The notes beneath the pieces are model-generated. The model was not told the origin of the DNA, ran no database searches, and saw nothing but the letters and a program-made list of their open reading frames with translations. DNA of 8,767 nucleotides, taken from positions 1 to 8,767 of the forward strand of contig CAKMNE010000056.1 of assembly GCA_927798505.1 (NCBI GenBank). The letters run 5' to 3'. The DNA is from an uncultured Bacteroidales bacterium. GTDB lineage: Bacteria > Bacteroidota > Bacteroidia > Bacteroidales > UBA932. Every line of letters starts with the position of its first letter. Position 1 is the stretch's first letter. Below, one piece after another: positions 5,631-8,767 of the stretch. The position numbers and the translations under genes are program-made.

Positions 5631-6805
5631 AAACTCTGCTCAAAGGCATCCAGCTCAACGGAAAGCCTACCAATATCCTGATTAACGGGAACCGCTTCGA
5701 GTCGGTCAACGCCCCGGACAACGCCTATGCGAACACCGCAATAGAGTGCCACCGCTACGCGATTCTTCCGGCCTTCTACAATGCCCACAACCACGCGGCC
5801 ATGACCATTCTTCGCGGCTACGCGGACGACATGCCGCTGCAGACCTGGCTGGAGGACCATATATGGCCCAAGGAAAGGGCTATGGGCCGCGCCGAAGTCT
5901 ATGAAGGCAGCGTGATGGCCATCAACGAGATGATTTCCAGCGGAACGGTCTTCTTCAACGACATGTACTTCTCCATGAGCCGAACCGCCACCGCAGTGCG
6001 CGAGAAGGGCATCAGGGCGGCGATAGGCGTGACCTATATGGACAGCTACTCCGACAAAATGAAGGCGAGCAAGGAGGAGCGCATATGCAATTGGATGGAG
6101 GATCAGGACTCCATGATTCAGATTACCGCTGCTCCCCACGCGGTTTACACGGTAAGCGGGGAGAACCTGCAGAAGCTCTACCGCCTTGCGCGTGACCACG
6201 GCAGGCGCTTCCATATCCACGTGTCCGAAACCAAGAAGGAGGTCGAGGATTGCGTGAAGGCCTTCGGAATGACGCCGGTGCGCTATCTTGACAAGCTGGG
6301 CGTGCTGGGGCCGGACGTGATTGCCGCGCACTGCGTGCACGTGGACAAGGAGGAATGGGACATCCTGGCGAGCCGCGGGGTTACGGTGGTCCATTGCCCT
6401 TGCTCCAATATGAAACTGGGCAGCGGCCGCTTCCCTTACGAGATGGCCATTGCCAGCGGGGTGCGCATTACCCTGGGCACGGACGGATGCTCATCCAACA
6501 ACAACCTGGATATGAGGGAGGAGATGAAGTTCGCCGCCCTGCTGGCCAAACTCAACGGCGACACTTCCCTGCTTTCCGCTCCGGAGGTGCTCAAATGGGC
6601 CACCGTCAACGGAGCCGAGGCTTTCGGAATCGATGCCGGTGTGATTGCGGACGGAAAACTGGCGGATGCCATCATCGTGGACCTGGCTTCACCACGCATG
6701 CGTCCTTGCTACAATCTGATTTCCAACTGGGTCTATGCGGCGGACTCTTCCTGCATAAGGATGGTGCTCTGCAACGGCAAAATAATACTTGACAAACGTT
6801 CTTGA
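5627..6805 (+). CDS. mtaD: 5-methylthioadenosine/S-adenosylhomocysteine deaminase
   Basis: An amidohydrolase of 392 residues that probably deaminates S-adenosylhomocysteine and/or 5'-methylthioadenosine to the inosyl forms (EC 3.5.4.28/3.5.4.31) in the cytoplasm. Metal ligands are visible: His54 and His56 (AHNH), His198 (HIHVSET) and Asp286 (LGTDGCSSNNNLDM). Glu201 and His235 are in the expected catalytic positions. ILRGYADDMPLQTWLEDHIWPKE (61-83) and HCPCSNMKLGSG are strong signatures of the MTA/SAH deaminase branch rather than guanine deaminase or chlorohydrolase. It is the last gene of the four-gene plus-strand chain, starting in an ATGA overlap with the radical SAM gene, and it ends in tandem stops (TGA TAA). 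SAH and MTA are by-products of SAM chemistry, but radical SAM enzymes yield 5'-deoxyadenosine instead, so the link to its neighbour is only suggestive. Some family members also deaminate 5'-deoxyadenosine. Confidence 0.9.
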   Translation: MKTLLKGIQLNGKPTNILINGNRFESVNAPDNAYANTAIECHRYAILPAFYNAHNHAAMTILRGYADDMPLQTWLEDHIWPKERAMGRAEVYEGSVMAINEMISSGTVFFNDMYFSMSRTATAVREKGIRAAIGVTYMDSYSDKMKASKEERICNWMEDQDSMIQITAAPHAVYTVSGENLQKLYRLARDHGRRFHIHVSETKKEVEDCVKAFGMTPVRYLDKLGVLGPDVIAAHCVHVDKEEWDILASRGVTVVHCPCSNMKLGSGRFPYEMAIASGVRITLGTDGCSSNNNLDMREEMKFAALLAKLNGDTSLLSAPEVLKWATVNGAEAFGIDAGVIADGKLADAIIVDLASPRMRPCYNLISNWVYAADSSCIRMVLCNGKIILDKRS

Positions 6806-6828
6806 TAACTTTGACGAAAGGTGCGCAT

Positions 6829-7773
6829 TTACTCTTTGAAGCACTGATAGCCATCGAAATCCCGGCTGCTGCCTTTCCAGACAAGCGCCGGGTCTTTTGT
6901 AATCCGGCCTATCACGGTGTATGGGATGCCAGGCTTTTCGTCAGGAGCCATAGTGAAGAGCAGTTCGTAGTCTTCTCCCCCGCTGAGGGCAAGCTGCTTG
7001 GGGTCCCAGCCTTTTTCCCTGCAGATGGACTGAAGCTCTGCGGACAGTGGAAGACTGTCTGTGTCTATTACTGCGCCCACTCCGCTTTCCTTGAGGATAT
7101 GTCTCAGGTCGGAGCCCACTCCGTCGGAGATGTCCATCATGGCGTGCACGCCGGGGCAGCTTCCGAGAAGCAGGCCTTCCTGCACCCTTGGAAGGGGGCA
7201 ATAGTGTTTCTGCACGAGCTGTGGCGAAGCGGCTTTGTCATTAGAGAGGATGAGCTTGAGTCCGGCGGCGGAGTCACCGAGGGTGCCGGTTACGCAGACC
7301 ATGTCGCCGGGCAGCGCAGCGCTCCGCAGTTTGGCGGATCCTGACGGACAGGTGCCGAGCACAGCTACATTGATGCAGATTCTGTCCGGGGAGCAGGTGG
7401 TGTCACCGCCCAGAAGGGCGACGCAGTGTTTTTGCGAAATGTCCCTGTAGCCTTCCATAAACTCCTGTACCCAGGTCTCGGGAAGGGTTTTCGGAAGGGC
7501 CAGGGAGAGGAAGGTGGCTATGGGTTTCCCTCCCATTGCGGCTATGTCGGAGATGTTGACCGCCGCGGATTTCCATCCGAGCTGACGGGGAGTGATGTCC
7601 TCTTTGAGAAAATGGGTGCCCTCGATGAGCATATCCGTGCTTACCAGGGTGTCAAGACCGTCCCGCTGCGGAATTACCGCGCAGTCATCGCCTATGCCGA
7701 TGGTGGAGGGGGTGGCGGGGGTGGCATACTTCCTTATTTGGTCTATGAGCTCGAATTCTCCTATCTTGGGCAT
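6829..7773 (-). CDS. thiL: Thiamine-monophosphate kinase
   Basis: This enzyme phosphorylates thiamine monophosphate to thiamine diphosphate using ATP, the last step of thiamine cofactor synthesis. The 314-residue protein has the complete ThiL motif set: GIGDDCAV (26-33), STDMLIEGTHF (45-55), NISDIAAMGGKP (73-84), LLGGDTT (120-126), DISDGVGSDL (214-223) and SGGEDYELLFT (264-274), covering the Mg/ATP sites of the PurM-like fold. Two starts compete: ATG at 7779 and ATG at 7773. The second is preferred because AGGAG (7784-7780) lies 6 nt upstream of it, whereas it touches the first. It is a single-gene unit, convergent with mtaD across a 23-bp gap that shows no hairpin, and divergent from tRNA-Phe. 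No thiamine riboswitch-like leader fits in the short upstream space. Confidence 0.96.
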   Translation of the reverse strand: MPKIGEFELIDQIRKYATPATPSTIGIGDDCAVIPQRDGLDTLVSTDMLIEGTHFLKEDITPRQLGWKSAAVNISDIAAMGGKPIATFLSLALPKTLPETWVQEFMEGYRDISQKHCVALLGGDTTCSPDRICINVAVLGTCPSGSAKLRSAALPGDMVCVTGTLGDSAAGLKLILSNDKAASPQLVQKHYCPLPRVQEGLLLGSCPGVHAMMDISDGVGSDLRHILKESGVGAVIDTDSLPLSAELQSICREKGWDPKQLALSGGEDYELLFTMAPDEKPGIPYTVIGRITKDPALVWKGSSRDFDGYQCFKE

Positions 7774-7796
7774 AATCATCTCCTATAAATGCTTCA

Positions 7797-7804
7797 CAAA
7801 GTTA
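7797..7804 (-). promoter_or_regulatory. Probable -7 element of thiL
   Basis: The minus strand reads TAACTTTG, matching the Bacteroidota -7 consensus TAnnTTTG. The predicted start is about 4 nt downstream (near 7793), giving a leader of roughly 20 nt that contains the AGGAG site. The nearest upstream TTTG is 24 nt away, longer than the usual 19-21, so the -33 element is poor. The thiL and tRNA-Phe promoters are back to back in the 86 bp between 7779 and 7866. Confidence 0.55.
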
Positions 7805-7824
7805 TGCGTTTTTCTTCGAAAAGA

Positions 7825-7855
7825 TTTGCAAATACCGGAAAAATTACTACCTTTG
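7825..7855 (+). promoter_or_regulatory. Promoter of tRNA-Phe (Bacteroidota type)
   Basis: A -33 TTTG (7825-7828), exactly 19 nt, then a -7 TACCTTTG (7848-7855). This is a full match to the Bacteroidota consensus. The predicted start lies near 7859, only about 7 nt before the tRNA. The sequence ACTACCTTTGCATTCCC spanning the -7 box and start region is identical to the tRNA-Lys promoter at the other end of the window. Confidence 0.88.
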
Positions 7856-7865
7856 CATTCCCAAC

Positions 7866-7938
7866 GGTGCTGTAGCTCAGATGGTAGAGCAAAGGACTGA
7901 AAATCCTTGTGTCGGCAGTTCGATTCTTCCCAGCACCA
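7866..7938 (+). tRNA. tRNA-Phe, anticodon GAA
   Basis: A 73-nt cloverleaf with acceptor GGTGCTG/CAGCACC, D-arm GCTC/GAGC, anticodon stem AAGGA/TCCTT around loop CTGAAAA (anticodon GAA, decoding UUY), and T-loop TTCGATT. The T-stem GGCAG/CTTCC has one mismatch, C51 opposite T63; every other stem pairs fully. The discriminator is A and no CCA is encoded. It has its own promoter (7825-7855) and an intrinsic terminator starting 5 nt downstream, so it is a single-gene transcription unit. Confidence 0.96.
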
Positions 7939-7942
7939 CAGT

Positions 7943-7979
7943 AGAGGTCGACTAAAAAGAGTCGGCCTCTTCTTTTTTT
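7943..7979 (+). terminator. Intrinsic terminator of tRNA-Phe
   Basis: An 11-bp stem, AGAGGTCGACT (7943-7953) with AGTCGGCCTCT (7960-7970), contains a single T-G wobble and closes on the 6-nt loop AAAAAG. It is followed by a T-rich tail TCTTTTTTT (7971-7979). This is a textbook Rho-independent terminator for plus-strand transcription. It has no T-run on the minus strand, so it would not stop the convergent gene at 8013. Confidence 0.92.
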
Positions 7980-8012
7980 ATGAGCGGAGTCCGCAGCGGC
8001 AGCATAGATCCA

Positions 8013-8767
8013 TTAGAATATTTCACCGTTCCACAGCATCCTCAGGAAGTCATTGATATAGATGAGTTCAATGTCTCCCGATGGCCTCGTGATTGGGTCA
8101 AGTGAGACCAGAATCAGCCTGCAATCAGGATGCTCTTCCTTAAAGGCTTTCAAGCCAATTTTATGGCGGGTCTTGACCTCCTCGCTGGATTTAATTTCTA
8201 TGGCAACCTTAGCATCGCCAATTACTGCATCGACTTCCTGGTTATTGTAGGTATGCCAGTAGGAAATCTTCTCTCTGCGGCGATAGTACCCGCGGTAGGC
8301 TATAATCTCTTGCATCACGTAATGCTCAAACGCGTGGCCATAGTCATCCGATCCTCTCCGGAGCTTATGCCGCCCCATCAGGTAGTTCGTCAGTCCCACG
8401 TCAAAATAGTAGAACCTGGGGGCCTGGACAACTTTCCGCTTGACAACCTTCGTATAGGCTGGGATCTCATATCCCATCAGTGTATCTTTCAAGATTTGGT
8501 AGTAGGCCTTGACAGTTTTTGCCGCTACGCCACAGTCACTGGCGATGTTGGCATAGTTGATCATCTCGCCATCGGAAATGGCAGCGGCTTCCATAAACTG
8601 TTCAAATGCCTCGACATCCTGGACGGCGGCTTCATCCCGGATTTCCTCACGCAGGTAGACTTCCACATATCCCTCCAGGCGGTCTGTAGCATCATCAACC
8701 ATATAATGACGGGGAATCATACCGTTCTGGACGGCCTTGTCTATCTGAAAATCGGTAACCTCCTTCC
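8013..8767 (-). CDS. AAA ATPase with DUF4143 domain, N-terminal part beyond window
   Basis: C-terminal part of a DUF4143-family ATPase. The reading frame is open to the window edge (codons through 8765). The ATG at 8720 is not the likely start, because in-frame residues upstream (DKAVQNG before MIPRHY) fit the family, whose N-terminal AAA domain with Walker motifs should lie outside. Counting from that internal Met, YVEVYLREEI (18-27) is the family hallmark, and MINYANIASDCGVAAKTVKAYYQIL (53-77) is a helix-turn-helix-like segment. WHTYNNQEVDAVIG...VAIEIKSSEEV (155-182) is the PD-(D/E)xK-like core with Glu162, Asp164, Glu175 and Lys177. These proteins are widespread, often horizontally spread, and their cellular role is poorly defined. 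Sample rows count at 45-48% GC against 62-68% in the neighbouring operon, which suggests transfer. It converges on tRNA-Phe. Confidence 0.88.
   Translation of the reverse strand, partial: KEVTDFQIDKAVQNGMIPRHYMVDDATDRLEGYVEVYLREEIRDEAAVQDVEAFEQFMEAAAISDGEMINYANIASDCGVAAKTVKAYYQILKDTLMGYEIPAYTKVVKRKVVQAPRFYYFDVGLTNYLMGRHKLRRGSDDYGHAFEHYVMQEIIAYRGYYRRREKISYWHTYNNQEVDAVIGDAKVAIEIKSSEEVKTRHKIGLKAFKEEHPDCRLILVSLDPITRPSGDIELIYINDFLRMLWNGEIF

Noticed and set aside
5609..6394. Minus-strand open frame of 261 codons opposite mtaD
   Set aside because: Antisense shadow of a gene with complete amidohydrolase metal-site motifs. The translated product is rich in His, Val and Arg without domain character.
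6806..6813. TAACTTTG on the plus strand just after mtaD, resembling a -7 box pointing into thiL antisense
   Set aside because: No TTTG at the -33 position, and the 8-mer overlaps the tandem stop region. The consensus is loose enough to occur by chance.
7981..8012. Short GC hairpin (GCGG/CCGC) after the DUF4143 stop, considered as its terminator
   Set aside because: The stem is only 4-5 bp with a tiny loop, and no T-run follows on the minus strand.
1..8767. CRISPR array, insertion sequence, integrase, toxin-antitoxin or phage genes
   Set aside because: No regularly spaced repeats, transposase motifs, terminal inverted repeats or small paired genes were seen on either strand.

Overview
The window is a stretch of chromosome that looks like a member of the Bacteroidota, probably Bacteroidales. 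The evidence is the promoter grammar: TTTG-N19-TAnnTTTG promoters precede both tRNA transcription units. Other signs are tRNA genes without an encoded CCA end, mostly weak or absent Shine-Dalgarno sequences, and a lipoprotein resembling the DUF5106/thioredoxin-like proteins of that phylum. The core genes are GC-rich (hand counts of 62-68% in sample rows), so a moderately high-GC gut-type lineage is plausible, but no genus can be named from sequence alone.

Layout. (1) Positions 3-159, minus strand: two adjacent tRNA-Lys genes (anticodons TTT then CTT), with a promoter at 180-210. (2) Positions 253-3552, minus strand: an overlapping glpA-glpB-glpC operon for anaerobic glycerol-3-phosphate dehydrogenase, ending in a hairpin that abuts the tRNA promoter. 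GlpA and GlpC look complete. GlpB is reduced to 182 residues and has lost its dinucleotide-binding glycines. (3) Positions 3553-3592: a 40-bp divergent control region made of a perfect 11-bp inverted repeat, each arm of which is a -7 box, placed so that both flanking mRNAs would be essentially leaderless. (4) Positions 3593-6805, plus strand: four genes joined by three identical 4-nt ATGA overlaps. They encode a thioredoxin-fold lipoprotein, a hotdog thioesterase, a COG0731-like radical SAM protein and an MTA/SAH deaminase. (5) Positions 6829-7773, minus strand: thiL (thiamine-monophosphate kinase), convergent with the four-gene operon. (6) Positions 7866-7938, plus strand: tRNA-Phe with its own promoter and a strong intrinsic terminator. 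(7) From 8013 to the window edge, minus strand: the C-terminal part of an AAA/DUF4143 ATPase, visibly lower in GC than its neighbours and possibly acquired.

How the genes work together: GlpA oxidises glycerol-3-phosphate to dihydroxyacetone phosphate, and GlpC passes electrons through Fe-S clusters towards the quinone pool. GlpB normally sits between them as a flavoprotein, but here it appears unable to bind flavin by the usual fold. The four-gene plus-strand operon is tightly coupled but its functions do not form an obvious pathway. Most of the window is ordinary housekeeping. The parts worth a second look are the reduced GlpB, the palindromic leaderless divergent promoter and the ATGA-chained operon. 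No clearly new defence, mobile or RNA system was seen.
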